From positions 1 to 64,000 of the forward strand of contig NZ_AXAI01000001.1 in NCBI RefSeq assembly GCF_000472425.1: a stretch of DNA of 64,000 bases. Direction: 5' to 3'. This stretch comes from Bradyrhizobium sp. Tv2a-2. Its GTDB lineage: Bacteria > Pseudomonadota > Alphaproteobacteria > Rhizobiales > Xanthobacteraceae. The notes below the pieces were generated by a model. That model was not told the origin of the DNA. It made no database searches and saw only the letters and a program-made list of their open reading frames with translations. The position numbers and the translations under genes are program-made. Shown here piece after piece: positions 27,387-36,629 of this stretch (its first letter is position 1; each line of letters opens with the position of its first letter).

Positions 27387-28157
27387 ATGGGACGCTTCGC
27401 CTCGACTGTCGGCCTGTATGAAGAGCTGCGACCGCCCTATCCGCCGGCCTTCTTCCGTAGCGTCGCCGAGCAGCTGAAATTTTCGCGGCACGAGGCGCTG
27501 ATCGACCTCGGTACCGGTCCCGGACTGCTCGCGCTCGGCTTTGCGCCTTATGTCGGCCGCGTCGTCGGCGTCGATCCCGAGCCTGGCATGCTTGCCACCG
27601 CGCGCGAGGCGGCGGCGCGGGCACACGTCGATTTCACGCTGATCGAGGGCAAGGTCGAGACGCTGCCACCCGAGATCGGCGCCTTCGATGCCGTGACCAT
27701 CGGACGTGCCTTGCACTGGATGGACCGCGAGGCCACGCTGAAACGGTTCGAGCAACTCGTTGCGCGCGACGGCGTCGTCCTGATCTGCGCGTCGTCGACC
27801 GCGAGCGACGGCCGCAACCCCTGGCTCGACGACTACACCGCCGCGCGCCGCTCCTGGTCGCCGCCGAAGCTGTGGGCGGAGTCCGGCACGGGCAATCCCG
27901 GTCGCCGCGATCCCGCGCCATTTTTCAGGGACAGCGCTTTTCACCTCGCCGAGATGATCAGGACCGAGGGGAGCCACGATATCCGCGTCCAGGACCTGGC
28001 ACGCCGCGTGCTCACCTTTTCCTCGACGTCGCCCGAGGCGCTCGGCGACAAGGTGGAGGCGATGCTCGCCGATGTCGAGCAGCGCCTTCTCCCGTTCAGC
28101 CGGGACGGCATCATCACTGAGGTGTTTGTCGCCGGCGCGCAGGTGGTGAGGCGATAG
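27387..28157 (+). CDS. Class I SAM-dependent methyltransferase
   Basis: 256 residues with a strong GAAGGAG ribosome site. SAM motif I is EALIDLGTGPGLLALGFAPYVGRVVGVDPEPGML at about 32-65, followed by AFDAVTIGRALHWMDR as motif post II. It belongs to the UbiE/Coq5-like methyltransferase group acting on small molecules; the acceptor is unknown. It probably starts its own transcript, since a repeat separates it from the SDR gene. Confidence 0.88.
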   Translation: MGRFASTVGLYEELRPPYPPAFFRSVAEQLKFSRHEALIDLGTGPGLLALGFAPYVGRVVGVDPEPGMLATAREAAARAHVDFTLIEGKVETLPPEIGAFDAVTIGRALHWMDREATLKRFEQLVARDGVVLICASSTASDGRNPWLDDYTAARRSWSPPKLWAESGTGNPGRRDPAPFFRDSAFHLAEMIRTEGSHDIRVQDLARRVLTFSSTSPEALGDKVEAMLADVEQRLLPFSRDGIITEVFVAGAQVVRR

Positions 28158-28312
28158 CGCTGCAAGTCGTCTGGGCGGGAAGCAGCGACTACGCAATCCA
28201 TAGCCTTGGGCGAGCTCTGATTGCTTCGCTTCGCTCGGGCTCGCAAATGATTGTGGAGAGATGGACGCGCGGCGTTAGGGGTGACGCGCAGCAAATAGCG
28301 CGGCCTGCCCCC

Positions 28313-28543
28313 TTAACTCAACCCCCGCAAGATCTGCGCGGCCTGCCACCGCAGCTGCATCCTCGCGACGTCGACATTGGGGATCGCCGAGCATTCGTCC
28401 TCGCGCTCGCCTTCCATCAGCTTGGCACCGCAATGGCGACAGAGGCGCACTGACAGGGCCGGTGCACGAGAAGAGGCGGCGCGATCGCGGTAGCGCGACA
28501 GCTCGATGACTACGGGCGATTGCGTTACGGTTTTGTCAACCAT
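28313..28543 (-). CDS. Small cysteine-containing cytosolic protein, unknown
   Basis: 76 residues from an ATG preceded by AGGATCC. After a polar N-terminus (VVIELSRYRDRAA) comes LCRHCGAKLMEGEREDECS, with a CxxC pair and a third Cys that could form a small zinc or redox site. Similar short proteins with a RHCGA-EGE-E-EC signature occur in Bradyrhizobium by my recollection. A longer open frame extends upstream to 28696 but its extra part shows no similarity. No function assigned. Confidence 0.6.
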   Translation of the reverse strand: MVDKTVTQSPVVIELSRYRDRAASSRAPALSVRLCRHCGAKLMEGEREDECSAIPNVDVARMQLRWQAAQILRGLS

Positions 28544-28903
28544 CGGATCCTCGCGCGGCTGGCGCGCTTCTCGCACTGGCAGAAGCGCGCGCATGCTTAA
28601 CTCTTGGCGCATGACCGTCTGGAGGACCGGTTCCCGCTCCGCGCTGACGCGTCCCTTGGGCTTCCCGACCATGCTGGGCGCGAACCCTAGCGACAAAGAT
28701 TAGATCAAAGCTTCTGAAGTCCGCTCAAATTTTACGGGTGAACATGGGGCAGGCTAACGAATCGTTGCTGCGATCGTCGAGTCGCGTCGTCGCGCATTCA
28801 ATCGCGTGCCTCGGGAGGCAGTCCCTCACTCGAGCGCGTCTGCGTCTGACTGCGGAGCCGCCCTCCCCCACAAGGAGCGAGGGCACTCTAGCGCGCAGCG
28901 CTC
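28544..28903. other. Intergenic stretch, nothing recognised
   Basis: About 360 bp between the small Cys protein and the end of the CorA gene. I see only a short GC-rich inverted repeat near 28860-28885, possibly part of a transcript end for corA. Confidence 0.35.
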
Positions 28904-29881
28904 TCACAGCCACTTCTTGATCTTGAAGATGTAGTACGGCACGACAGCTGCGGCGACCATGGCGAGCAGGGCGATCGGGTAGCCGTGGACCCATTCGAGC
29001 TCGGGCATGTCCTTGAAGTTCATGCCGTAGATCGAGGCGATCAGGGTCGGCGGCATCAGCACCACCGCCATCACCGAGAACAGCTTGATGATGTTGTTTT
29101 GCTCGAGATTGACGACGCCCAGCATCGCGTCGAGCACGAAGGTGATCTTGCCCGAGAGGTAGGAGGCGTGGTCGGACAGCGAGCCCACGTCGCGCTGCAT
29201 GGTCTTGAGCTGCTCGCGCATGTCCTTGGACCATTTCACACCCTCCACCACCGCCGACATGAAGGCGACGAGGCGGCCGATCGAGACCAGAGATTCACGC
29301 ACTTTCGAGGTGAGGTCGCCCTTGCGGCCGATCGCAGCCAGGATCTGCGAATAGCGCCTGGAGTTGCCGTGCCGCGCACTCTCGGGTTCGAAGATGTCGT
29401 GGGAGACCTCGTCGAGGTCGATGCCCACCCGCTCCAGGATGTCGGCGCAGCGGTCGATCACGGCATCCAGAAGCTCCATCAGCACCAGCTCGCCGGTGAT
29501 CGCAGGCGAGCAGGAGCGGCCGAGCTTGTGCTCCACCAGCGGAAACGGCTTCGGCGTGTCGTAGCGAACGGTGACCAGGCGGTGACCGGCGAGGATGAAG
29601 GTCACGGCCGTGGTGCGCGGCATGTCGGTGTCGGACTGGCACATCAGGGTTGCCGTCATGTAGCGCGCTCCGTTCTCGATATAGAGGCGGCTGGAGACCT
29701 CGATCTCCTGCATGTCCTCCCGGGTCGGGACCGCGATGCCGGCGAGCCGCTCCACCGCCCTGTCCTCGACCGCCGACGGGTTGACCAGGTCGATCCACAC
29801 CGCGTTGTCGGGGAGCCGGGTCAGGTCCTCGATGACGGCCTTCTTCAGCGACGACTCGGTCGGAACAAACACCGAAAACAT
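28904..29881 (-). CDS. corA: CorA family magnesium/divalent cation transporter
   Basis: About 325 residues from the ATG at 29881; a further upstream start adds 16 residues. A long acidic/helical cytoplasmic domain is followed by two C-terminal transmembrane helices, the first ending in the pore signature IYGMNF (GMN), then the periplasmic loop KDMPELEW and helix 2 ALLAMVAAAVVPYYIF, finishing with basic KIKKWL. That is the complete CorA pore architecture for Mg2+, Co2+ or Ni2+ uptake. Confidence 0.93.
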   Translation of the reverse strand: MFSVFVPTESSLKKAVIEDLTRLPDNAVWIDLVNPSAVEDRAVERLAGIAVPTREDMQEIEVSSRLYIENGARYMTATLMCQSDTDMPRTTAVTFILAGHRLVTVRYDTPKPFPLVEHKLGRSCSPAITGELVLMELLDAVIDRCADILERVGIDLDEVSHDIFEPESARHGNSRRYSQILAAIGRKGDLTSKVRESLVSIGRLVAFMSAVVEGVKWSKDMREQLKTMQRDVGSLSDHASYLSGKITFVLDAMLGVVNLEQNNIIKLFSVMAVVLMPPTLIASIYGMNFKDMPELEWVHGYPIALLAMVAAAVVPYYIFKIKKWL

Positions 29882-30262
29882 GAGACACGAACTCCGGACA
29901 GAAGCAGACTGATAAGCAGCGTCATGCACAGGCCTATGAGTGGCCTAACGAATTGCGCGACTTATCCTCACTATGCCAGCTAGCAAATGACAGCGGCGTT
30001 AACCATCCACGTCGATCTGCGGCGCGGGAACGGTTGCAGGGTGGCGATTTCAGGGGACCATTCGCCGTTCTGCCCAAAAATGAACCTGCCGGCGCCGGCC
30101 TTGCGGCAGAAATGCCACAGGTAGCCTTCCGCAGCGCGGCAGGGCGCTCTCAATGCTGGAATTGTGGCGGTATTCCAACGATAATGGCTTAACTGAATCG
30201 TGGCGTTTGAGGCGCAAAGTTGACGTCTTGGGGCCTTTTGTCTTTCAGACCTTCGGAAGTAC
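29882..30262. other. Divergent intergenic region between corA and the L,D-transpeptidase
   Basis: About 380 bp. No convincing reading frame or repeat. It should hold the divergent promoters of the two flanking genes, but I cannot pick clear -35/-10 boxes. No Mg-sensing leader RNA was recognised before corA. Confidence 0.35.
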
Positions 30263-30949
30263 ATGATGTCGTCGCTGAGAGTAAAACTTGCTATTTTGGC
30301 TTCGGGTCTCCTCCTGTCGGGCTGCATGCAGGCCACGACCTATGAGGCTACCAACACGTCGGCCTTCAAACCGCATGATAAGGAATTGCTGGCCAAGATC
30401 CGCTATACCAATGTTCCGGTGGCGGAGCCATTCCGGCGCGCGATTGTCGAATATCACCGCAAGGAAGCGCCTGGCTCCATCGTGGTCGATTCCGACAATC
30501 ACTACCTTTACTACGTGCTGGATAGCGGCAAGGCGATCCGCTACGGCATCACCGTCGGTGAAGAGGCCATGGCCTGGTCCGGCGTCGCCAAGGTTGGCGC
30601 CATGACCGAATGGCCGGCCTGGCACCCGACCAAGGGCGAGATCGAGCGGCTCGGCGTGCCGACCTTCGTCGCGCCCGGTCCCGATAATCCGATGGGCTCG
30701 CGGGCGATGTATCTCTATGCCAATGGCAAAGACACGCTGTTCCGCATCCACGGCACCAACCAGCCGGAATATATCGGCGCTTCGATCTCGTCGGGCTGCA
30801 TTCGCCTGACCAACGAGGACGCGATCGACCTCTACGGCCGGGTCAAAGTCGGCACCATCGTGGTGGTGCTCGAGCCGCACAAGGGCGACTCGCCGTACAA
30901 TTCGACGATTGCGCTGCAGGGCGGCGGCAACTCGCCGATGATGCAATAA
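30263..30949 (+). CDS. L,D-transpeptidase lipoprotein (YkuD/ErfK family)
   Basis: 228 residues. The N-terminus MMSSLRVKLAILASGLLLSGC is a lipoprotein signal, with Cys21 as the lipidated residue. The YkuD domain ends in HGTNQPEYIGASISSGCIRLTNED, placing catalytic His163 and Cys179 in the HGT...S-x-GCIR motif. It should form 3-3 peptidoglycan crosslinks or attach proteins to the wall; in Bradyrhizobiales-type cells several paralogues exist. A strong intrinsic terminator follows. The extensin-like peptidase gene faces it across a repeat. Confidence 0.92.
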   Translation: MMSSLRVKLAILASGLLLSGCMQATTYEATNTSAFKPHDKELLAKIRYTNVPVAEPFRRAIVEYHRKEAPGSIVVDSDNHYLYYVLDSGKAIRYGITVGEEAMAWSGVAKVGAMTEWPAWHPTKGEIERLGVPTFVAPGPDNPMGSRAMYLYANGKDTLFRIHGTNQPEYIGASISSGCIRLTNEDAIDLYGRVKVGTIVVVLEPHKGDSPYNSTIALQGGGNSPMMQ

Positions 30950-30987
30950 GCCGGAGTTTGGGGACTCCGGTTTGGGGGCTTGGGGTG

Positions 30988-31018
30988 AAAAAGCGCCGGC
31001 TTTGCCGGCGCTTTTTTG
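30988..31018 (+). terminator. Rho-independent terminator after the L,D-transpeptidase gene
   Basis: AAAGCGCCGGC and GCCGGCGCTTT pair around a short TTT loop and run directly into TTTTTT, about 40 bp after the stop codon. A textbook intrinsic terminator shape. Confidence 0.85.
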
Positions 31019-31085
31019 TTGCCGATTGTGGCGTGCTCTCCTTTACCTATCGCCGCAGGGCGGGGAGAGGTGAGCAACCGCCAAG

Positions 31086-31288
31086 AGCATTTCCGGTTCT
31101 GATTGAATCAGAACCGGAGCTCTAAAGCGCGATGAGATTTGGTTGAATCGTCATCGCGCTTTAGGTCTTTGATTGAGCATGATCTTTTCGGAAAACCGCT
31201 ACACACTTTTCCGGATCGTGCTTTAGATTCTTGTTTTGACGCGTTTTCTTCACGCGAACCGGTGTCCACTTCGCTCGAAAACACTCTA
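31086..31288. repeat. Modular TAAAGC-bounded repeat, fullest copy
   Basis: About 200 bp built from four sub-blocks: A, the hairpin GGTTCTGATTGAATCAGAACC; B, the hairpin AAGCGCGATGA / TCATCGCGCTT; C, GCATGATCTTTTCGGAAAAC through CCGGATCGTGC; D, TTGTTTTGACGCG through CCACTTCGCTCGAAAACACT. Blocks are separated by TAAAGC or its complement. Its right end supplies the TAG stop of the extensin-like gene. Confidence 0.85.
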
Positions 31289-32422
31289 ATGTTTCAGCTT
31301 GGCGGACCGGCGCGGCCTGCTTGCCGGCTGCTCCTTTTCCGCTGATTGCGCTTCGGCGGGTTTCGCCTCCTCCACCTTGTCGCCTTCTTCAGCCGCCGTA
31401 TCGCCTTTCGCCCCTTCGTGCTTCGCCACCTCCCGCGGGGGCGCATCGGTCGGACGCTCGGCGGGCATCAGGGGCGCGACCGACGGCAATGGGTCCAGCA
31501 CGTCCCACTGGCAGATCTTGTAATTGTTGCGCCGCTCCATCTGGTCGAGATGGATGTGGTCCTCATGATACCCGTCGGAGTCCGGCCCAAGCACGGTCAT
31601 GAAGCGGGCGCAGACATTGTGCAGCACGTCCTCGCGCAGGTTGCGCGGCTGGCTGCGGTCGGTGAGACCGATGCTGCGGCCGTCGGCGAGTTTGAAGGCG
31701 CGCACGTCGAGTGCGTTGGCCTTGCCATGCTCGGAAAGCGGCGCACCCTTGATGCGGTTGCGGCCACGGCATTCGAAGGAATCGAAATTGTCGAGCGAGG
31801 CGATTTCGCTGCCGAGCCTCTCGGTCAGCGGCGCGACGTCGCTGCGCACCCAGTCGGCAATGCTTGCGGCCATCTGGCAGCGCAGCGTCGCCGGCGGGCT
31901 GACGGCCACGCGATGCTTGTCCGGCAGCACGATCGCCTCCAGCCGCACCAGGTCGTCGCCGCCGCAGCCGCCGGGTCCATGCACCGAGGGAAGCGACGGC
32001 GCGATCGCGATGTCCTCGGTCAGCGCCTGCCGGCAGGCCGAGACCTGCGGCGCGGCAGGTGCAACGGACGGTGCCGGAGTCCCGGGCACGACCTGTTCCG
32101 CTGGTGCGGCCGGTTTGGCCGGCGCCTCGATATTGGGCACGATCTCCGGCTCGCCCTTGGCCTCCTCGGTCTCCTCTCGCGGCGCCTCCGGCGGGCGCGG
32201 CAGAGGCAACGGCACCTTGGCGGCGCGCGCGGCCCGGTGCGGCCGCGGCGGACGACCGAACAGGTTCTCCAGGCTGAAGTCGGCGTGCCGGCGCCCCTGT
32301 GCGGCCTCAGGCCGTGCGCTAAACAGGCACAGCACGGTGGCTGCGGTAACCAAGGCCGCGCCTCCCGGCCCGGCTGCGCCAAAACGCCATTTGCCCGCCC
32401 CTTGGCGCGCGCTAAAGTTCAT
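31286..32422 (-). CDS. Extensin-like D-Ala-D-Ala carboxypeptidase-fold protein
   Basis: 378 residues. A signal/anchor segment (GGAALVTAATVLCLF) is followed by a long Pro/Ala/Glu-rich region (about 55-130), then the extensin family C-terminal domain with its zinc site: LSEHGKANALDVRAF (His232, Asp239) and DGYHEDHIHLD (His291), plus paired cysteines. The fold is that of LAS/M15 peptidases, suggesting cleavage of peptidoglycan peptides. A second low-complexity, charged tail ends the protein. AAGGAA precedes the ATG. It converges with the L,D-transpeptidase. Confidence 0.88.
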   Translation of the reverse strand: MNFSARQGAGKWRFGAAGPGGAALVTAATVLCLFSARPEAAQGRRHADFSLENLFGRPPRPHRAARAAKVPLPLPRPPEAPREETEEAKGEPEIVPNIEAPAKPAAPAEQVVPGTPAPSVAPAAPQVSACRQALTEDIAIAPSLPSVHGPGGCGGDDLVRLEAIVLPDKHRVAVSPPATLRCQMAASIADWVRSDVAPLTERLGSEIASLDNFDSFECRGRNRIKGAPLSEHGKANALDVRAFKLADGRSIGLTDRSQPRNLREDVLHNVCARFMTVLGPDSDGYHEDHIHLDQMERRNNYKICQWDVLDPLPSVAPLMPAERPTDAPPREVAKHEGAKGDTAAEEGDKVEEAKPAEAQSAEKEQPASRPRRSAKLKH

Positions 32423-32523
32423 GGCAGTTCCTTGACAGAAGGAAATACCGACACGTCACTGGACACACCCGTACGGGAAATACGAATACGGGATCCGCTT
32501 GATACACTTGGAGGAGCGTACGT

Positions 32524-34152
32524 ATGCTTGGTTTGATGCAAGACTGGCCCCTGCTCTGCCACCGCATTCTCGAACATGCGGCGGCCATTCATGGCAACCA
32601 GGAGGTCGTCACGCGATCGGTCGAAGGGCCAATCGTCCGAACAACCTACAAACAGGTTTATGAACGTGCGCTGAAGGTCTCGCAGGCGCTGGACAAGGAC
32701 GGGATCAAGCTCGGCGACCGCATCGCTACCATTGCCTGGAATACCACACGCCACCTCGAATGCTGGTACGGCATCATGGGGATCGGCGCGGTCTGCCATA
32801 CCGTCAATCCCAGGCTGTTTCCAGAGCAGATCGCCTGGATCGTCAACCATGCACAGGACCGTATCGTCATCACCGACCTGACCTTCGTGCCGGTGCTGGA
32901 GCAAGTCGCCGCGAAGCTGCCGAGCGTCGAGCGCTTTGTCATTCTGACCGACAAGGCGCACATGCCGCAGACGTCGCTGAAGAACGCGATCGCCTACGAG
33001 GACTGGATCGGCGAATGCGATGGCGACTTCAAATGGAAGACCTTCGACGAAAATACCGCGGCAGCCATGTGCTACACTTCGGGCACAACCGGCGATCCCA
33101 AAGGCGTGCTCTATTCGCACCGGTCCAACGTCATCCATTCGCTGATGGCCAATTCCAAGGACGCGCTGGGCACATCGTCAGCCGACGCAATGCTTCCGGT
33201 GGTGCCCTTGTTCCATGCCAACAGCTGGGGCATTGCCTTCTCCGCGCCCGCGATGGGCACCAAGCTGGTGATGCCCGGCCCGAAGCTCGACGGCGCCTCG
33301 GTCTATGAGCTCCTGAACACCGAGAACGTCACCTGCACCGCCGGCGTGCCGACGGTATGGCTGATGCTGCTCAACTACATGTCGCAGAACAATCTGAAGC
33401 TGCCGCATCTGAAGTTCCTCGTGTGCGGCGGCTCGGCGATGCCGCGCTCGATGATCAAGGCCTTTGTCGACATGGGGGTCGAGGTCCGCCACGCCTGGGG
33501 CATGACCGAGATGAGCCCGCTCGGCACGCTTGGCGCGCTGAAGCCGCCATTCTCGTCGGCAACAGGCGAGGAGCGGCTCGACGTGCTGCAGCTGCAGGGC
33601 TATCCGCCGTTCGGCGTGCAGATGAAGATCACCGACGATGCGGGCCGCGAACTGCCCTGGGACGGCAAGACCTTTGGCCGGCTCAAGGTCTCTGGGCCCG
33701 CGGTGTCCAAGGCCTATTACCGCATCGACAACAAGATCCTTGACGAGGACGGCTTCTTCGACACCGGCGACGTCGCGACCATCGACGAGCACGGCTATAT
33801 GCGTATCACCGACCGCTCCAAGGACGTGATCAAGTCCGGCGGCGAATGGATTTCCTCTATCGACCTGGAAAATCTCGCGGTCGCCCATCCGGCCGTCGCC
33901 GAAGCGGCCGTCATCGGCGTGCACCATCCCAAATGGGACGAGCGGCCGCTTTTGATCGTGCAGCTCAAGCAGGGCCAGAACGCGAGCCGCGAGGACATCC
34001 TCAAGTTCATGGAAGGCAAGATCGCCAAATGGTGGATGCCCGACGACGTCGCCTTCGTCGACGGCATCCCCCACACCGCCACCGGCAAGATCCTGAAAAC
34101 CGCATTGCGCGACCAGTTCAAGAGCTACAGCTTCCCGAACGCAGCGGCGTAG
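32524..34152 (+). CDS. Medium/long-chain fatty-acid-CoA ligase
   Basis: 542 residues of the adenylate-forming family. The P-loop is [22 protein letters not shown] at about 180-201; [15 protein letters not shown] is the A5 motif, [34 protein letters not shown] spans A7-A8, and [13 protein letters not shown] holds the A10 Lys. It activates a carboxylic acid to acyl-CoA through acyl-AMP, probably a fatty acid. GGAGGAG precedes the ATG by 8 bases. No beta-oxidation genes adjoin, but glutaryl-CoA dehydrogenase lies 5 kb away. Confidence 0.92.
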   Translation: MLGLMQDWPLLCHRILEHAAAIHGNQEVVTRSVEGPIVRTTYKQVYERALKVSQALDKDGIKLGDRIATIAWNTTRHLECWYGIMGIGAVCHTVNPRLFPEQIAWIVNHAQDRIVITDLTFVPVLEQVAAKLPSVERFVILTDKAHMPQTSLKNAIAYEDWIGECDGDFKWKTFDENTAAAMCYTSGTTGDPKGVLYSHRSNVIHSLMANSKDALGTSSADAMLPVVPLFHANSWGIAFSAPAMGTKLVMPGPKLDGASVYELLNTENVTCTAGVPTVWLMLLNYMSQNNLKLPHLKFLVCGGSAMPRSMIKAFVDMGVEVRHAWGMTEMSPLGTLGALKPPFSSATGEERLDVLQLQGYPPFGVQMKITDDAGRELPWDGKTFGRLKVSGPAVSKAYYRIDNKILDEDGFFDTGDVATIDEHGYMRITDRSKDVIKSGGEWISSIDLENLAVAHPAVAEAAVIGVHHPKWDERPLLIVQLKQGQNASREDILKFMEGKIAKWWMPDDVAFVDGIPHTATGKILKTALRDQFKSYSFPNAAA

Positions 34153-34178
34153 GCGGTACGCCCACCCGCCATTGATCC

Positions 34179-34206
34179 GGCCTCCACTCCCTTCCGGGCG
34201 GAGGCC
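34179..34206 (+). terminator. Hairpin after the acyl-CoA ligase gene
   Basis: GGCCTCC and GGAGGCC form a seven-pair stem, followed by GTTTCATT rather than a clean T-run. A plausible, weak intrinsic terminator. Confidence 0.45.
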
Positions 34207-34351
34207 GTTTCATTAGCGGCGAAAGCCCTCGGGAACGGTTAACGCTGTCAGCGGCCGAGGGCTCGCATAGCGACCAAAGGCGAATTGGAACAAGGCCTTC
34301 GCCTCCCTAATTTGCCGCCACCTTCAAGCGAAACAATCAAGGAACGCCCTT

Positions 34352-35563
34352 ATGAAGAAGTTCGTAACCCGGACCCTGCCGTGGCTGGTCGCCGCGTCGC
34401 TCGTGGCGCCGGCCGCGCAGGCAGCCGGCAACAAGGTAGTGATCGGCGACATCGACGACATGTCCGGCCTTTATGCCGATGTGATCGGCCCGGGTGGCGT
34501 CGAGGCCGTCAAGATGGCGATCGAGGATTTCGGCGGCACCGTGCTCGGCAACAAGATCGAGTTCATGGTCTCCGACCACCAGAACAAGCCCGACGTCGGC
34601 GCGCAGAAATTCCGCGAATGGGCCGACCGCGACGGCGTGACCATGATTCTGGGCGGCTCCAACACCGGCGTCAGCCTCGCCATGAACAATGCGGCCAAGG
34701 AAAAGAAAATCCCCTTCATCGCAATCGGCGCGGCCGGCGCCTCGCTGACCGGCAAGGACTGCACGCCCTACACCATCCACTATGTCTACGACACCACCTC
34801 GCTCGCCAACGGCACGGCAAAGACGATGGTGAGCCAGGGCGGCAAGACCTGGTTCTTCCTCACCGCCGACTATGCCTTCGGCACCCAGCTGCAGGAAGCC
34901 GCCACCAAGGTGGTGGAAGCGAACGGCGGCAAGGTGGTCGGCGCGGTCCGCGTGCCGCTGTCGACCTCCGATTTCTCGAGCTACCTCTTGCAGGCGCAGA
35001 ACTCCGGCGCCCAGGTGCTGGGTCTGGCCAATGCTGGCAACGACTTCACAAACTCGATGAAGGCGGCCGATGAGTTCGGCATTGCAAGCACGATGAAGCC
35101 CGCGGCGCTGCTCGCCTTCCTCAGCGACATTCACAGTCTTGGGCTGAAATCCGCAGGCGGCCTCTATCTCACGACCGGCTGGTACTGGGACCTCAACGAC
35201 AAGACCCGTGCCTTCGCCAAGCGCTATTTCGCCAAGACCCAGCGCGAGCCGACCATGAACCAGGCCGGCTACTACTCCGCCACCCTGACTTATCTGAACG
35301 CAGTGAAGGCCGCCGGCACCACCGATTCCGACAAGGTGATGGCCGAGCTGCACAAGATGAAGATCGACGACATGTTCACCTCCAACGGCAAAATCCGCGC
35401 CGATGGCCTGATGGAGCATGACATGTACATCATGCAGGTGAAGAAGCCGGACGAGTCCAAGGGGCCGTGGGACTATTACAAGCTGGTGCAGACCATGTCG
35501 GGGGAGGAAGCCTTCGGCAAATTGTCCGATTCGGCCTGCCCGCTGGTGACGGCCTCGCATTGA
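34352..35563 (+). CDS. ABC transporter periplasmic substrate-binding protein (branched-chain amino acid/amide type)
   Basis: 403 residues with an AAGGAA ribosome site. A signal peptide (MKKFVTRTLPWLVAASLVAPAAQAA) precedes a type 1 periplasmic binding fold: KVVIGDIDDMSGLYADVIGPGG, TMILGGSNTGVSLAMNNAAKE and TTGWYWDLNDKTRAFAKRYF. This is the LivJ/Leu-Ile-Val-binding group, which also binds amides, urea and aromatic acids. No permease or ATPase gene is next to it, so it must work with a transporter encoded elsewhere. Confidence 0.9.
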   Translation: MKKFVTRTLPWLVAASLVAPAAQAAGNKVVIGDIDDMSGLYADVIGPGGVEAVKMAIEDFGGTVLGNKIEFMVSDHQNKPDVGAQKFREWADRDGVTMILGGSNTGVSLAMNNAAKEKKIPFIAIGAAGASLTGKDCTPYTIHYVYDTTSLANGTAKTMVSQGGKTWFFLTADYAFGTQLQEAATKVVEANGGKVVGAVRVPLSTSDFSSYLLQAQNSGAQVLGLANAGNDFTNSMKAADEFGIASTMKPAALLAFLSDIHSLGLKSAGGLYLTTGWYWDLNDKTRAFAKRYFAKTQREPTMNQAGYYSATLTYLNAVKAAGTTDSDKVMAELHKMKIDDMFTSNGKIRADGLMEHDMYIMQVKKPDESKGPWDYYKLVQTMSGEEAFGKLSDSACPLVTASH

Positions 35564-35570
35564 TCAAGAC

Positions 35571-35599
35571 TGGCGCGCCCGCGACAGCCGGGCGCGCCA
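35571..35599. terminator. Perfect 11-bp stem hairpin after the substrate-binding protein gene
   Basis: TGGCGCGCCCG pairs exactly with CGGGCGCGCCA around a 7-base loop, starting 8 bp after the stop codon. There is no T-run, so it may stabilise the mRNA 3' end or act with Rho rather than as an intrinsic terminator. Confidence 0.5.
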
Positions 35600-35736
35600 G
35601 CGTTGCGCATCCTATTTGGGACGTTAAAAGGCCGGCATAAAGCCTTCACAACAGGCCGGAAAATGCGCTACCCAGCTTGCGCGCGGCTGCCCGTCCGACC
35701 GGTAACGGGCGGCCTTGTCCGCAACTGGATGTGACG

Positions 35737-36594
35737 ATGGCCCGCAGATTTTCCGCGCCCTATCTTGAGGAGCCTGTTTCGGGACTGGCCAACTGGGCGC
35801 GGAATCTCGCGGTGTTCTCCGTCGTCGCGGTCGCGGTCTCCATCATCATCGTCCGCTTCGGCTTTCTCGAGGTGAAGCCGGCGCTCGCGACTTTTTTCGG
35901 CGCGCTGGCGCTCGCAGGGCTCTCCATCCTGATCGGCTTCCTGGGCTTTGCCGCGATCTGGCAGAACGGAACCCGCGGCATGGGCCGCATCCTGATGGCC
36001 TTCCTGATCGCCGGCCTGGTGCTCGCCTATCCCGCCTATCTCGCGGTCCAGTACCGCAGGTTGCCGCCGATCCACGACATAACCACCGACCCGATCGATC
36101 CGCCGCGCTTCGAGGCCTTGAGTCGCCTGCGCACCGGCGACGGCACCAACACGGCCGCCTATGCCGGGCTTTATTCCGCCGAGTTGCAGCGCAAGGCCTA
36201 CCCCGACATCGAGCCGGTGCAGCTCGAGATCACGCCCGAGCGCGCCTTTGACATCGCGCTGCGGCTGGTGACCAGGCGCAAATGGCTCGTCATCGATGAG
36301 CGACCGCCGCAGCCGCCGCGCCGCATCGGCCGGATCGAGGCGGTAGCGCGCACGCCGATCATGGGTTTTCGCGAGGACGTCTCGATCCGGGTGCAGCCCG
36401 ACGGCGAGGACTCGCGCGTCGATATCCGCTCCTCCTCGCGCTATTTCGACAGCGACCTTGGAAGCAACGCCGCGCGCGTGTCAAAGCTGATGGACGACCT
36501 CAGCACCGCCGCCGAAGCCGACGCGCTCAAGCCGGCGAAGAAGGCCGCCCCCATGCCGCCGCCGAAGGCACCGGCGAAGACGGTGAAGAAATAA
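35737..36594 (+). CDS. DUF1499 membrane protein
   Basis: About 285 residues from the ATG at 35737 (MARRFSAPYLEEP). Three hydrophobic segments occupy the first 115 residues (NLAVFSVVAVAVSIIIV, ALATFFGALALAGLSILIGF, LMAFLIAGLVLAYPAYL). The cytoplasmic or periplasmic remainder is the DUF1499 domain, starting LPPIHDITTDPIDPPRFEAL, with a Lys/Pro/Ala tail. The function of the family is unknown. The gene stands alone between the substrate-binding protein and the chemotaxis receptor gene. Confidence 0.85.
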   Translation: MARRFSAPYLEEPVSGLANWARNLAVFSVVAVAVSIIIVRFGFLEVKPALATFFGALALAGLSILIGFLGFAAIWQNGTRGMGRILMAFLIAGLVLAYPAYLAVQYRRLPPIHDITTDPIDPPRFEALSRLRTGDGTNTAAYAGLYSAELQRKAYPDIEPVQLEITPERAFDIALRLVTRRKWLVIDERPPQPPRRIGRIEAVARTPIMGFREDVSIRVQPDGEDSRVDIRSSSRYFDSDLGSNAARVSKLMDDLSTAAEADALKPAKKAAPMPPPKAPAKTVKK

Positions 36595-36629
36595 CGCGGG
36601 CGCTTGAATCCTGCTCAGCGAAACGGCGG